DNA from: an uncultured Erythrobacter sp.
Lineage (GTDB): Bacteria; Pseudomonadota; Alphaproteobacteria; Sphingomonadales; Sphingomonadaceae
Length of the DNA stretch: 64,000 bases
NCBI GenBank assembly: GCA_913055155.1
Contig: CAJXJR010000001.1
Span: 1-64,000 of the forward strand
Direction of reading: 5' to 3'
Position 1 is the stretch's first letter. The number at the start of each line of letters is the position of its first letter. Shown here piece after piece: positions 1 through 7,751 of this stretch. Both the position numbers and the translations under genes were made by a program. The notes under the pieces are model-generated. The model did not search any database. It worked only from the letters and a program-made list of their open reading frames with translations, and was not told where the DNA came from.

Positions 1-141
1 AACGCCGCCTTCGAGACCATGCTGGAGCAAGGCCTGACGCACGAACGCCGGCTGTTCCAGATCCTGGCCGCCAGCGAGGACAAGGCCGAAGGCATGGCCG
101 CCTTCGTCGAAAAGCGCGATGCACAGTGGAAGGGGCGCTGA
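1..141 (+). CDS. Enoyl-CoA hydratase/isomerase family protein, C-terminal end (partial)
   Basis: The window opens inside this gene; 46 codons remain before a TGA. The tail reads MAAFVEKRDAQWKGR, which matches the usual C-terminus of crotonase-fold enoyl-CoA hydratases (an AFxEKRxPxFKG pattern). Family knowledge: these enzymes hydrate trans-2-enoyl-CoA in fatty-acid or branched-chain amino-acid breakdown in the cytoplasm. The oxyanion-hole and catalytic residues lie outside the window, so the exact substrate cannot be judged. A very short frame that begins like 3-hydroxyisobutyrate dehydrogenase follows after 1 bp, which would fit a valine-degradation order, but this is inference. Confidence 0.75.
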   Translation, partial: NAAFETMLEQGLTHERRLFQILAASEDKAEGMAAFVEKRDAQWKGR

Positions 142-142
142 C

Positions 143-187
143 ATGAAGATCGCATTTATCGGTCACGATCGAAACGCTGAAAGGTAG
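143..187 (+). pseudogene. 14-codon remnant starting like 3-hydroxyisobutyrate dehydrogenase
   Basis: ATG one base after the hydratase stop opens a frame reading MKIAFIGHDRNAER then TAG. The first seven residues, MKIAFIG, are a typical start of 3-hydroxyisobutyrate dehydrogenase (the beta strand before the NAD-binding glycines), and that gene commonly follows an enoyl-CoA hydratase. After FIG the expected GxGxMG is absent. The simplest reading is a deletion joining the first codons of an mmsB-like gene to the tail of the gene that once preceded the MaoC gene. A chance short leader ORF is the alternative. Confidence 0.35.
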
Positions 188-193
188 CGCGCA

Positions 194-643
194 ATGGCAG
201 GCAAGTTCTTCGAAGAATGGCAGGTGGGCGAGACCATCGCGCACGATATTCGCCGCACGGTGACGGAAACCGACAATCTGCTGTTCACGACCATGACGCA
301 CAACCCGCAACCGCTGCATCTGGATGCAGAGGCTGCGCGCGAAAGCGAGTTCGGGCAGATCCTCGTCAACGGCACCTTCACCTTCGCCCTGATGGTGGGC
401 CTGACCGTCGCCGACACCACGCTAGGCACGCTGGTGGCGAACCTGGGGTACGACAAGCTGGTGCATCCCAAGCCCACGTTCCTTGGCGACACCCTGCGCG
501 CCGAGACCGAGGTGGTGGACACGCGCGCCAGCAAGTCGCGCCCAGGCTGCGGCGTGGTTACCTTCCGCCACCGCCTGCTGAACCAGCGTGACGAGGTGGT
601 GTGCGAGTGCCTGCGCATGGCGCTGATAAAGGGCGGGAACTGA
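194..643 (+). CDS. MaoC family (hot-dog fold) dehydratase
   Basis: A 149-residue single hot-dog domain. Residues about 10-60 carry the MaoC hydratase pattern, with TTMTHNPQPLHLD supplying the conserved Asn and His region, followed by FGQILVNGTFTFALMVG. Family role: hydration or dehydration of enoyl-CoA or mesaconyl-CoA type thioesters in the cytoplasm. Length is normal for stand-alone MaoC proteins. The ATG has AAAGG about 9 bases upstream. It lies just after the hydratase tail, consistent with acyl-CoA catabolism; the substrate is unknown. Confidence 0.85.
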   Translation: MAGKFFEEWQVGETIAHDIRRTVTETDNLLFTTMTHNPQPLHLDAEAARESEFGQILVNGTFTFALMVGLTVADTTLGTLVANLGYDKLVHPKPTFLGDTLRAETEVVDTRASKSRPGCGVVTFRHRLLNQRDEVVCECLRMALIKGGN

Positions 644-738
644 CCCGGCGCGCGTGCATCCGGGGCCTGTCGCGCAAAACGGGTGACCTCGTTCGCTGAT
701 GATGGCATGATCGCTGCCAAACAGAGAAGTTTGGGAGT

Positions 739-1122
739 ATGTCGATTATGCGTTTCGCATTGGCCGTCGCGGCGGCCTTTCTTATTCCGTTGGGTGCGAG
801 CCAGGTCGCCGCGCACCATTCCATGTCGATGTTCGACACCACGCGCGAAGTGCGCGTGACCGGCACGGTGACCCAGTTCCAGTGGTCGAACCCGCATGCC
901 TATATCCAGATGGTTTCCACCGACGCGCAAGGCAACGAGGTGGAATGGTCCATGGAGATGGGCTCGCCCATGTACCTTTACGCGCGCGGCTGGCGTCCGC
1001 GCACGTTGCGCCCTGGCACCGTGGTGACGGTGCGCGCCTACCCGCTGCGCAACGGCAGGCCCGGCGGCGTGGTGCTGGATGTGACGGACGAAGACGGCAA
1101 CACCATCGGAACGAACCAATGA
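739..1122 (+). CDS. DUF6152 family secreted protein
   Basis: A 127-residue protein with an N-terminal signal peptide ending near SQVAA, followed by HHSMSMFD. The pattern HHSxxxxF, then VRVTGTVTQFQWSNPHAYI, then LYARGWRP is that of DUF6152, a family of periplasmic proteins of unknown function. The paired histidines after the signal peptide and the NPH motif could bind a metal, but this is inference. Its TGA overlaps the ATG of the next gene (ATGA), so the two are probably co-translated. An in-frame ATG at 748 is an alternative start with GGGAG 10 bases upstream. A second DUF6152 gene lies at 19738-20163. Confidence 0.8.
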   Translation: MSIMRFALAVAAAFLIPLGASQVAAHHSMSMFDTTREVRVTGTVTQFQWSNPHAYIQMVSTDAQGNEVEWSMEMGSPMYLYARGWRPRTLRPGTVVTVRAYPLRNGRPGGVVLDVTDEDGNTIGTNQ

Positions 1123-1913
1123 AGACAGCACTTGCGGCGATTATCGCCCTTGGAGTGTCGCTTGGTGCAGCGCCTGCGCTTGCCGAGCATCACGAAGCCG
1201 ACAACGACCGTGTCGAGCAGTTTGCCCAGTTGCCCTACTGGCCCGGGTACTGGGTGGCGGAAAACCAGGCGGGCACCACCATCGGCGGCATCGCGCCGGC
1301 CATCCTTGCTGCGCGTGAGACGGGCGAGTTTCCCACCAATTTCATGAACCTGCGCGGCGCCAATGCGCCATGGAACGAGGAAGGCCTGCGCCGCCTGGAG
1401 GAAGCACGCGCGATCAATGCCGGGCGCAAGGCGACCGGCTGGGGCTTTCCCATGATGATGAACGCGGCCACGCCGCTGCAATTCACCATCACGCCCGAAC
1501 AGGTGCTGATCGTGAATGCCTATGGCGAGGTGCGCTACGTCTACACCGATCGCGAAATGCCTGACGAGTTCGACCTGTGGCCCACCGTGCGCGGCACCTC
1601 CGTGGGGCGCTGGGAAGGGGATACGCTGGTGATCGAGACGATCATGGTGCGCAGCCCGATCGAATATTTCCACGGCGCGCCGCCGTTTTCGGAAGAGGCG
1701 CATTACGAGGAACGCATCCGTATGGAAGGCGACCGGCTGGTGTCCGACGTGACGGTGACTGATCCTGTCACCCTAACCGAGCCCTTCGTGACGCAGGTCA
1801 GTTGGATCCGCGACGAGGGTTTCGACCGGATGATCGAGATCGACTGGGACAATGACCGTACCGGCGTGGACGAGAACGGGGTGAACACCATCGAAATGGA
1901 GGTGGTCGAATGA
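1119..1913 (+). CDS. Secreted protein of the 'WEGDTLV' family, function unknown
   Basis: 264 residues with a clear signal peptide (cleavage near ALAEHHEADN). The ATG at 1119 overlaps the preceding stop and was chosen over longer upstream frames because the signal peptide starts there. The C-terminal half holds GRWEGDTLVIETI, then an ERIRMEG segment and a DPVTLTEPF segment; the same order occurs in the proteins at 20251, 28638, 29753 and 30880, so I place it in one superfamily with them. Unlike those, it has no terminal Cys-His motif. Function is unknown. It overlaps the next gene by 4 bp (ATGA). The pairing with a DUF6152 gene recurs at 19.7-21.1 kb. Confidence 0.75.
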   Translation: MKTALAAIIALGVSLGAAPALAEHHEADNDRVEQFAQLPYWPGYWVAENQAGTTIGGIAPAILAARETGEFPTNFMNLRGANAPWNEEGLRRLEEARAINAGRKATGWGFPMMMNAATPLQFTITPEQVLIVNAYGEVRYVYTDREMPDEFDLWPTVRGTSVGRWEGDTLVIETIMVRSPIEYFHGAPPFSEEAHYEERIRMEGDRLVSDVTVTDPVTLTEPFVTQVSWIRDEGFDRMIEIDWDNDRTGVDENGVNTIEMEVVE

Positions 1914-2887
1914 TCCGGCTCTCGCTTGCCTTGGCGGCCATGGCGCTCGCCGTTCCGGCTGCGGCGCAGGACCTGTTGCCGGGCGAGAACGCGGTTGAAA
2001 TCACTGCCATCGACGACGTCGTTGCCGGTGATGCGGAGTGGGATACGGCATGGTCCGGCCCGATGACGGCAGACGGCATGACCACCGCGCCCGATGGCCG
2101 CCTGCTGTTCGCGCAGGAACAGAGCAACGCCGTCTGGGCGCTCTGGGCAGACGGTCGCGCCTTCGTGGAAGTGCCCTATGTGCTGGGCGCGGGCGCCGTG
2201 TCCTATGCACCCGATGGCAGCCTGCTGGCAGTGGAACGCGGCTGCACCGATCCCGGTTTCGAGGAGCTGGAGTGCAGCCAGCGAAGCGCACTGGTGCAGC
2301 TTATGCCGATCCGCCGCGTGATTGCCGACAACATCGAAGGGCTGACGCTGGGCCGCCTCAACGATGTCCATGCCGATGGGCGGGGCGGCGCCTGGGTGAC
2401 GCAAGGCGCGCTGTGGCACATCGATTCCGATGGTAACGTGGCCATGACTTACGAGCCCGAGGTGTTCACCAATGGCGTTGTAACCAGCCCCGACGGATCG
2501 CGGCTTTATGTAACAGACCTGCGCACGATCCAGGTGTTCGATATCGATGCCGATGGCGCAGCCTCGAACCCGCGCCTGTTCGCCACGCTGGACGAGGATA
2601 GCGAGGGCTTCGGCGGCGACGGCATGACCGTGGATGCAGAGGGCCGGCTTTACGTCACCGGCGATGCGGGCGTGTACGTGTTCGCGCCCGACGGCACCAA
2701 GCTGGGCGTGATTCCGGTGCCGCGCCGCTCCATCACGCTGGCCTTTGCCGGGCCGGACCGGCGCACGCTCTATGTCGGCGCCATGGGGGCATCCACGCCC
2801 GCTGGCGAGGCATGGGAAACGCCGCATGGCGAGCGCAACGTGGCGATGACGATCTACAAGCTGGACATGCTCGCCAGAGGCGAGTGA
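1910..2887 (+). CDS. SMP-30/gluconolactonase-like secreted beta-propeller
   Basis: 325 residues with a signal peptide ending at PAAAQ. Repeated propeller blades (DGMTTAPDGRLLFAQ, GAVSYAPDGSLLAVERG, LNDVHADGRGGAWVT, GVVTSPDGSRLYVTD, DGMTVDAEGRLYVTG) match the SMP-30/gluconolactonase/strictosidine-synthase-like fold. Family members are calcium-dependent lactonases that open sugar or other lactones; here the location would be the periplasm. It is the third gene of an ATGA-coupled trio. A lactonase would suit a product of a PQQ sugar dehydrogenase, but that is inference from context. Confidence 0.8.
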   Translation: MIRLSLALAAMALAVPAAAQDLLPGENAVEITAIDDVVAGDAEWDTAWSGPMTADGMTTAPDGRLLFAQEQSNAVWALWADGRAFVEVPYVLGAGAVSYAPDGSLLAVERGCTDPGFEELECSQRSALVQLMPIRRVIADNIEGLTLGRLNDVHADGRGGAWVTQGALWHIDSDGNVAMTYEPEVFTNGVVTSPDGSRLYVTDLRTIQVFDIDADGAASNPRLFATLDEDSEGFGGDGMTVDAEGRLYVTGDAGVYVFAPDGTKLGVIPVPRRSITLAFAGPDRRTLYVGAMGASTPAGEAWETPHGERNVAMTIYKLDMLARGE

Positions 2888-2894
2888 AGCTGGA

Positions 2895-4016
2895 CTACCA
2901 GTATTTCGCGCTGGCGATGGCAGCGCCTTCCGCCAGCGCGGCCAGCTTGGCCCAGACGATTTCCGGATCCAGGCTGTTGCTGCCCGCGTGGACCGAAAAG
3001 CCGCAGTCGACGCCCGCCATCACGCGCTCGCGCCCCAGCAGGTCGGCATAGCGGCCGATGCGCTGGGCGATCAGCTGCGGGTGCTCGATATAGGGGCTCT
3101 GCGGCTCGATCATGCCGGGGCACAGCACCTTGTCCTCGGGCAGCGGATGCTCTGCGAAATAGGCGAATTCATGCGCGTGGCGCGGGTTGGCGCCTTCCAG
3201 CAGCACAGTCTGCGGGCGGGCTTGCCACACTATATCGGCGATCAGCGCCAGGTCGACATCGCAGTGGTGCGGGCCGGGATAGTTGCCCCAGCACAGGTGC
3301 ATGCGCAGCTGTTCTGCCGGGATGTTCTGCAAGGCGTGGTTTAGCGCGGCCACGTTCATGCCGATGCGCTTGCGGAACTCCTCGTCAGACAGGTTCGTGA
3401 ACTGCACGTGGCGGCCCATGGCCAGGTCCGGGCAATCGACCTGCAGGGTGATTCCGGCAGCGGCAATGGTCTCGTATTCGTGGCGCAGCCCCTCGGCCAG
3501 CGCGAACACGTATTCCTCGTCGCTGGCATAGTACTGGTTGGGGAAGAACAGCGCGGTCACGCCGGGCGATGCGGCGGACATGAAGGTGGCGTGGCCATCC
3601 GCGAGGCGCACCAGCCGCTCCGCATCCACGCGCGGCGCTTCCATGTCGATCACTTCGATCGGGCCGGTGCAGGCCGGGGCGGAACGCTTGGCGCGGCCCT
3701 TGTTGCCGAACACCTGCGCCTTGGCGCCGGGGAAATCCTCCAGGTCCTGGAATTCGTACTGGCCCGCCTCGCCGCCAAAGCCCGACAGGCGGTGCTTGAT
3801 ATAGGTGGCGTAGCTGGGCTTCGACATCTCGCCGTCGTTGATGACGGAAATGCCGGCCTGTTTCTGCCGCGCGACGACCTCGGCAGTGGCGCGTTCGATC
3901 GCATCGTCCAGCGCGGCCTGATCGACCTGCTTGCCGCTTTCGCGGGCGAACATCAGGTCGAGCAGGTATTCAGGGCGCGGCAGGCTGCCTGTGTGAGTCG
4001 TAAGGAAGTGGCTCAC
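2895..4016 (-). CDS. MetE-like zinc methyltransferase (cobalamin-independent methionine synthase family) B
   Basis: 373 residues, about the length of the catalytic C-terminal half of MetE. The protein begins with a GTG and the TTHTGSLPRP motif. Zinc ligands of the family are visible: HLC in MHLCWGNYPGPHH, Glu in LLEGANPRHAHEF, and Cys in GVDCGFS. The GTG overlaps the upstream TGA by 4 bp (GTGA). Stand-alone proteins of this type take a methyl group to or from a small thiol or other acceptor in catabolic clusters; without the N-terminal half it is unlikely to be the housekeeping methionine synthase. Its partner at 4013-5035 is a related copy. Confidence 0.8.
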   Translation of the reverse strand: MSHFLTTHTGSLPRPEYLLDLMFARESGKQVDQAALDDAIERATAEVVARQKQAGISVINDGEMSKPSYATYIKHRLSGFGGEAGQYEFQDLEDFPGAKAQVFGNKGRAKRSAPACTGPIEVIDMEAPRVDAERLVRLADGHATFMSAASPGVTALFFPNQYYASDEEYVFALAEGLRHEYETIAAAGITLQVDCPDLAMGRHVQFTNLSDEEFRKRIGMNVAALNHALQNIPAEQLRMHLCWGNYPGPHHCDVDLALIADIVWQARPQTVLLEGANPRHAHEFAYFAEHPLPEDKVLCPGMIEPQSPYIEHPQLIAQRIGRYADLLGRERVMAGVDCGFSVHAGSNSLDPEIVWAKLAALAEGAAIASAKYW

Positions 4017-5035
4017 GAAAGCTCCTCGCGCACGATGCGGGCGCCGTCGGCCATGGCCTTCATCTTCGCAAAGGCGACATCGCGCGGCAGGTATTTCAGG
4101 CCGCAGTCGGGCGCCACGATCACGCGGTTCACATCGACGTGCGGCAAGGCCTTGCGAATGCGCGCGGCCACCGTTTCGGGCGTTTCCACCTCGTGCGTCG
4201 ATAGGTCGAGCACGCCGAGGATGATGGTCTTGTCGGGCAGGCTTTCCAGCACCGTGCAATCGAGGTTCTGCTGCGCGGTCTCGATGCTGATCTGGTCCAC
4301 CGCCGAACCTTCCAGCTCGGGCAGGAAGGAATAGCCTTCGGGCCGCTCGTGGATCAGCGCGGCATAGCCGAAACAGATGTGCAGCGCGGTAGTGCCTTCC
4401 ACGCCTTCCAGCGCGCGCGCCAGCGCCTTCAGGCCATACTGGCGAGCGGCGTCGGGGCGAGCCTGCATATAGGGCTCGTCCAGTTGCACCACGTCGGCGC
4501 CGGCAGCGTGCAGGTCCTTGATTTCCTCGTTCACGGCAGCCGCATAGGCGAGGGCAAGAGCCTCGGGATCGCCGTAGTAATCGTCCTGCGCCTGCTGGCT
4601 CATGGTGAAGGGGCCGGGCACGGTGATCTTGATCAGCTTGTCGGTGAAGCGACGCATGAACTTCACGTCTTCCACCTGCACCGGGTGCTTGCGGCTGATC
4701 GGGCCGATCACGCGCGGCACCGGCACGGGCTCGCCGCTGCGATCCAGCGCCGTGCCGTGGCTTTCCATGTCGATGCCATTCAGCGCGGTGGCGAAGCGGT
4801 TGGAATAGCTTTCGCGCCGCATCTCGCCATCGGTGATGATGTCGAGCCCGGCGGCTTCCTGCTCGCGAATGGCAACGATCGTGGCGTCGTCCCAAGCCTG
4901 TTGTAGCAGCTCGGGTTCCACCTTCCACAGTTCCATGGCGCGCGTGCGCGGCGGGAAGCGGCCCGCCAGCTTGGCGCGGTCGATGAGCCAGTCGGGCTGC
5001 GAGTACGAGCCGACCAGCGACGTGGGCAGCAGCAT
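4013..5035 (-). CDS. MetE-like zinc methyltransferase (cobalamin-independent methionine synthase family) A
   Basis: 340 residues starting MLLPTSLVGSYSQPDW, the family's N-terminal GSxxRP-like segment. Zinc-ligand positions are present: HIC in TALHICFGYA, Glu in ISIETAQQNLDC, and Cys in IVAPDCGLKYLP. ATG at 5035 overlaps the stop of the VOC gene (ATGA); the upstream frame remains open but is the VOC gene's shadow. The tandem arrangement with the 2895-4016 gene suggests two subunits or two sequential methyl or C1 transfer steps. The exact acceptor cannot be inferred. Confidence 0.8.
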   Translation of the reverse strand: MLLPTSLVGSYSQPDWLIDRAKLAGRFPPRTRAMELWKVEPELLQQAWDDATIVAIREQEAAGLDIITDGEMRRESYSNRFATALNGIDMESHGTALDRSGEPVPVPRVIGPISRKHPVQVEDVKFMRRFTDKLIKITVPGPFTMSQQAQDDYYGDPEALALAYAAAVNEEIKDLHAAGADVVQLDEPYMQARPDAARQYGLKALARALEGVEGTTALHICFGYAALIHERPEGYSFLPELEGSAVDQISIETAQQNLDCTVLESLPDKTIILGVLDLSTHEVETPETVAARIRKALPHVDVNRVIVAPDCGLKYLPRDVAFAKMKAMADGARIVREELS

Positions 5036-5586
5036 CAGTCGGCGCTCTGCAGAACAGAGGGGCGCACGTCGTTGTTGGGCGAGTGATCGCCAGCCAGCCA
5101 GCGCTTGAGTTCCGAATGGGCATCCTTGGCGCGGATGGCGTTGATCTGCTCTGCGTGCGGCGCATCGCAGCAGAATTCCACGATCATGCCATCGGGATCG
5201 ACGACATAGACGCTGCGGCAATAGCCGTGTTCGAGGACATAGGTGCCCGGCGGCTCGATCCCGGCAGCGGCGATGCGTTTCTCGATCTCGGCCTGGGCTT
5301 CCTCGTCCACGTTCAAGGCGATGTGGCGGAACGGCGATGCCGGCACCGGCTTGTTGAATTCGGCATCGTCATCTTCGTGCGCGAACTGGAAGAAGGCCAG
5401 CGCGCTGCCATCCTCCATGCCGAAGAAACAGTGGCAATAGGTGCGTTCCTTGCCGAACAGTTCCTCTTGCTCGCACCAGGTCGCCACCAGCGGAAAGCCC
5501 AGGATGTCTTCGTAGAAATGGCGCGTCGCCTCGAGATCCTTCGAGACATAGGCGGTGTGGTGCAGGCGGCTTGGCAGTTTGCCCAT
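5035..5586 (-). CDS. VOC family (glyoxalase/dioxygenase-like) protein
   Basis: 183 residues with the vicinal-oxygen-chelate fold: LHHTAYVSKDLEATRHFYEDI at the start of the first beta-alpha-beta unit, FRHIALNVDEE at the start of the second, and VYVVDPDGMIVEFCC at the end. The metal ligands expected (His near residue 8, His in FRHIAL, Glu in IVEF) are present. Family members include glyoxalases, extradiol dioxygenases and epimerases acting in the cytoplasm. It is the first gene of a three-gene minus-strand operon with the two MetE-like proteins, sharing ATGA overlaps. Confidence 0.85.
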   Translation of the reverse strand: MGKLPSRLHHTAYVSKDLEATRHFYEDILGFPLVATWCEQEELFGKERTYCHCFFGMEDGSALAFFQFAHEDDDAEFNKPVPASPFRHIALNVDEEAQAEIEKRIAAAGIEPPGTYVLEHGYCRSVYVVDPDGMIVEFCCDAPHAEQINAIRAKDAHSELKRWLAGDHSPNNDVRPSVLQSAD

Positions 5587-5674
5587 CGTTACTCTCCCGT
5601 GTGGCCGATTCTTCGGCGCTTGCTTTCGGACTTTATCAAACAGGGCGGCAGGCGCAATCAGCCGCTCCCTTTCG

Positions 5675-6805
5675 CTATTTCTCGCGCCCGAGGATTTCCT
5701 TGTTGTGCTGGCCGAGTTCGGGCGGCGGGGTAACGCTGTCCTCGATCTCGCCGTCGAAGCGGATCGGGTTGCGGATCGTGCGGAACTTGCCACGCTGGCC
5801 TTCGCCTTCGATCACCAGCTTGTGATGCTGCGCCAGTTCGCCTTCGACAACCTGCTTCGACGTGTAGACCGCCGAGTGCGGCACCTCGAGACTGCTCAGC
5901 CGCTCTTCCCAATAGGCGCGGGGCTTGGTCGCGAAGATCGGCGCGAGGAAATCGACCACCTTCTCGTAGTTCTCGATACGCGCCGGGCGGCTTTCGAACT
6001 CGGGCCGCTCAAGCATGTCGGGCTGGTCGACCGCGGTGGCGAGGTTTTCCCAGAACTTTGGAGGAGAGGACATGTGCAGCGCGATCCAGCCGCCGTCCTC
6101 GCACTGGAACACGTAGCTTTGCGAAACGTGTGGGCGGCTCCACGGGCCCATCACCTCGTCCACGCTGAGGTAGTGGGTGAAATCGTCGAGGTTGAAGTGG
6201 GCCATGGCCTCGAACATCGAGGTCTCCACGCGGCGGCCCCTGCCGGTCTTCTCGCGCTCGTACAGCGCGGCGAGCACGCCGTAGGCGGTGTAGAACCCGG
6301 TCACCGCATCGCCGATGGCAGGGCCCACCACACGCGGGTTGCCGGGGTTCACCAGCAGCCGCAGGAACCCGCTCGCCGCCTGGCTGACGGTGTCGAAGGC
6401 CGGGCGATCCTTCCACGGGCCGTCGTTGCCGAAGCCGGAAATATCGGCATAGATCAGCCGCGGGTTGATGCCCTGCAGCCGCTCTGCCCCCACGTGCAGC
6501 CGCTCTGCCACTCCTGGGCGGAAGTTCTGGATGAACACGTCAGCGGTCTTCACCAGCTCGTCCAGTGCCTCCAGGTCTTCGGGGTTGGCCTTGGTGTTGA
6601 GCTCGATCGACTTCTTGTTGCGGTTGTAGGTCTGGTAGTGCGGCGAATAGAGATCGCCCTTGAAGGCGCGGAAGGGATCGCCCGTTTCGGGCATTTCCAC
6701 CTTGATGACCTCTGCTCCCAGGTCTGCCAGCAACATGCCGGCGGCAGGGCCGGTGATGAAAGTGCCCATGTCGAGCACGCGGATACCTTTGAGCGGTCTT
6801 GCCAA
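5675..6805 (-). CDS. CaiB/BaiF (family III) CoA-transferase
   Basis: 376 residues starting from TTG with GGGAG about 8 bases upstream; the protein then reads LARPLKGIRVLDMGTF, the standard family start. Conserved features are GPAAGMLLADLGAEVIKVE, the DVFIQNFRPG segment, and GFGNDGPWKDRPAFD. The catalytic Asp of the family lies in the AFDTVSQAASG region. These enzymes move CoA between carboxylic acids in the cytoplasm. It is divergent from the citrate-synthase-like gene at 6876 across about 70 bp, so both could share a control region and act on the same CoA ester. Confidence 0.9.
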   Translation of the reverse strand: MARPLKGIRVLDMGTFITGPAAGMLLADLGAEVIKVEMPETGDPFRAFKGDLYSPHYQTYNRNKKSIELNTKANPEDLEALDELVKTADVFIQNFRPGVAERLHVGAERLQGINPRLIYADISGFGNDGPWKDRPAFDTVSQAASGFLRLLVNPGNPRVVGPAIGDAVTGFYTAYGVLAALYEREKTGRGRRVETSMFEAMAHFNLDDFTHYLSVDEVMGPWSRPHVSQSYVFQCEDGGWIALHMSSPPKFWENLATAVDQPDMLERPEFESRPARIENYEKVVDFLAPIFATKPRAYWEERLSSLEVPHSAVYTSKQVVEGELAQHHKLVIEGEGQRGKFRTIRNPIRFDGEIEDSVTPPPELGQHNKEILGREK

Positions 6806-6875
6806 GTGTTCTCTCCCTTGCGTCAGCGCAGCATCGCTATAGGCAGGGGCCAGACACCGCAACAGGAGAGACACT

Positions 6876-7658
6876 TTGCGCACCAGCAAGCAGGACACAG
6901 GATATTCGGCAATCTGCACATCGGATGCGGATTCGATCACCGTGCGCGGGCGCGACCTGTGCGAGGACCTGATCGGCAAAGTCGATTTCTCCAGCTATTT
7001 CTGGCTGCTGGTGACGGGGCAGGAGCCGGACGAGAACCAGTCGTTCTTCCTCAATGCCACGCTGGTGGCGCTGGCCGAACACGGCATGGTGCCATCCGTC
7101 GCAGCTGCACGCATGACTTTGGCCGCTGCGCCCGAAGCGGTGCAGGGCGCCGTTGCGGCAGGCATCCTTGGCTGCGGATCGGTGGCATTGGGCAGCGCGG
7201 AAATCGCCGGGACATTCTACGCCGACTGCGTGAAGGACCAGCGTGAAAGCGGCGACCCGGTGGACGTGGTCGCGGCGCGCAATATCGAGCGCTGGCGTTC
7301 GCACACCAAGGCCGTGCCCGGCTTTGGCCACTGGCAGCATGTGAAAGGCGATCCGCGTGCGCTGAAGCTGCTGGAACTGGCCGACGAGCGCGGCGCAAGC
7401 GGCGAGCATGTCGCCATGATGCGCGCGCTGCATGCCGCGCTGACCGAGGCGATCGGGCGCGAATTGCCGGTGAACGTCAACGGTCCGATCCCGGCCATCC
7501 TGCTGGATATCGGTTGGCCGCTGCCGGCGCTGAAGGGGATCGGGCTGCTCAGCCGCACCGGCAGCCTGATCGGGCACCTGGCCGAAGAGGCCGAGCGCCC
7601 GGTCGGCTTCATCATGAGTGGCGCCGCCTCTGCCGCGATCGAATACGACGGCAAATGA
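6876..7658 (+). CDS. Citrate synthase-like / citryl-CoA lyase family protein
   Basis: 260 residues, much shorter than citrate synthase (about 430), beginning at TTG after AGGAGAG. The core has EHGMVPSVAAAR (first active-site histidine motif) and GFGHWQHVKGDPRA (the GFGH-DPR motif near the active-site Asp region). The middle motif that in citrate synthase carries the second catalytic His (GxxHGGAN) reads GILGCGSVALGSA, without His. That pattern fits short citryl-CoA lyase-type relatives that cleave or form citryl-CoA-like thioesters. It is divergent from a CoA-transferase gene, supporting action on a CoA ester. Confidence 0.75.
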   Translation: MRTSKQDTGYSAICTSDADSITVRGRDLCEDLIGKVDFSSYFWLLVTGQEPDENQSFFLNATLVALAEHGMVPSVAAARMTLAAAPEAVQGAVAAGILGCGSVALGSAEIAGTFYADCVKDQRESGDPVDVVAARNIERWRSHTKAVPGFGHWQHVKGDPRALKLLELADERGASGEHVAMMRALHAALTEAIGRELPVNVNGPIPAILLDIGWPLPALKGIGLLSRTGSLIGHLAEEAERPVGFIMSGAASAAIEYDGK

Positions 7659-7751
7659 CCGTCAGGGTTAAACTTGGCTTTTGCGAATGATTGCAGTGGG
7701 AACCGCTTTGCGACAGGGTGCGCGCTTTCCCAATCCGCAAAAGGCGTTCCC

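Noticed and set aside
5555-7246. A 560-codon plus-strand frame spanning the CoA-transferase
   Set aside because: The CoA-transferase on the other strand has full family motifs; this frame also runs into the citrate-synthase-like gene.
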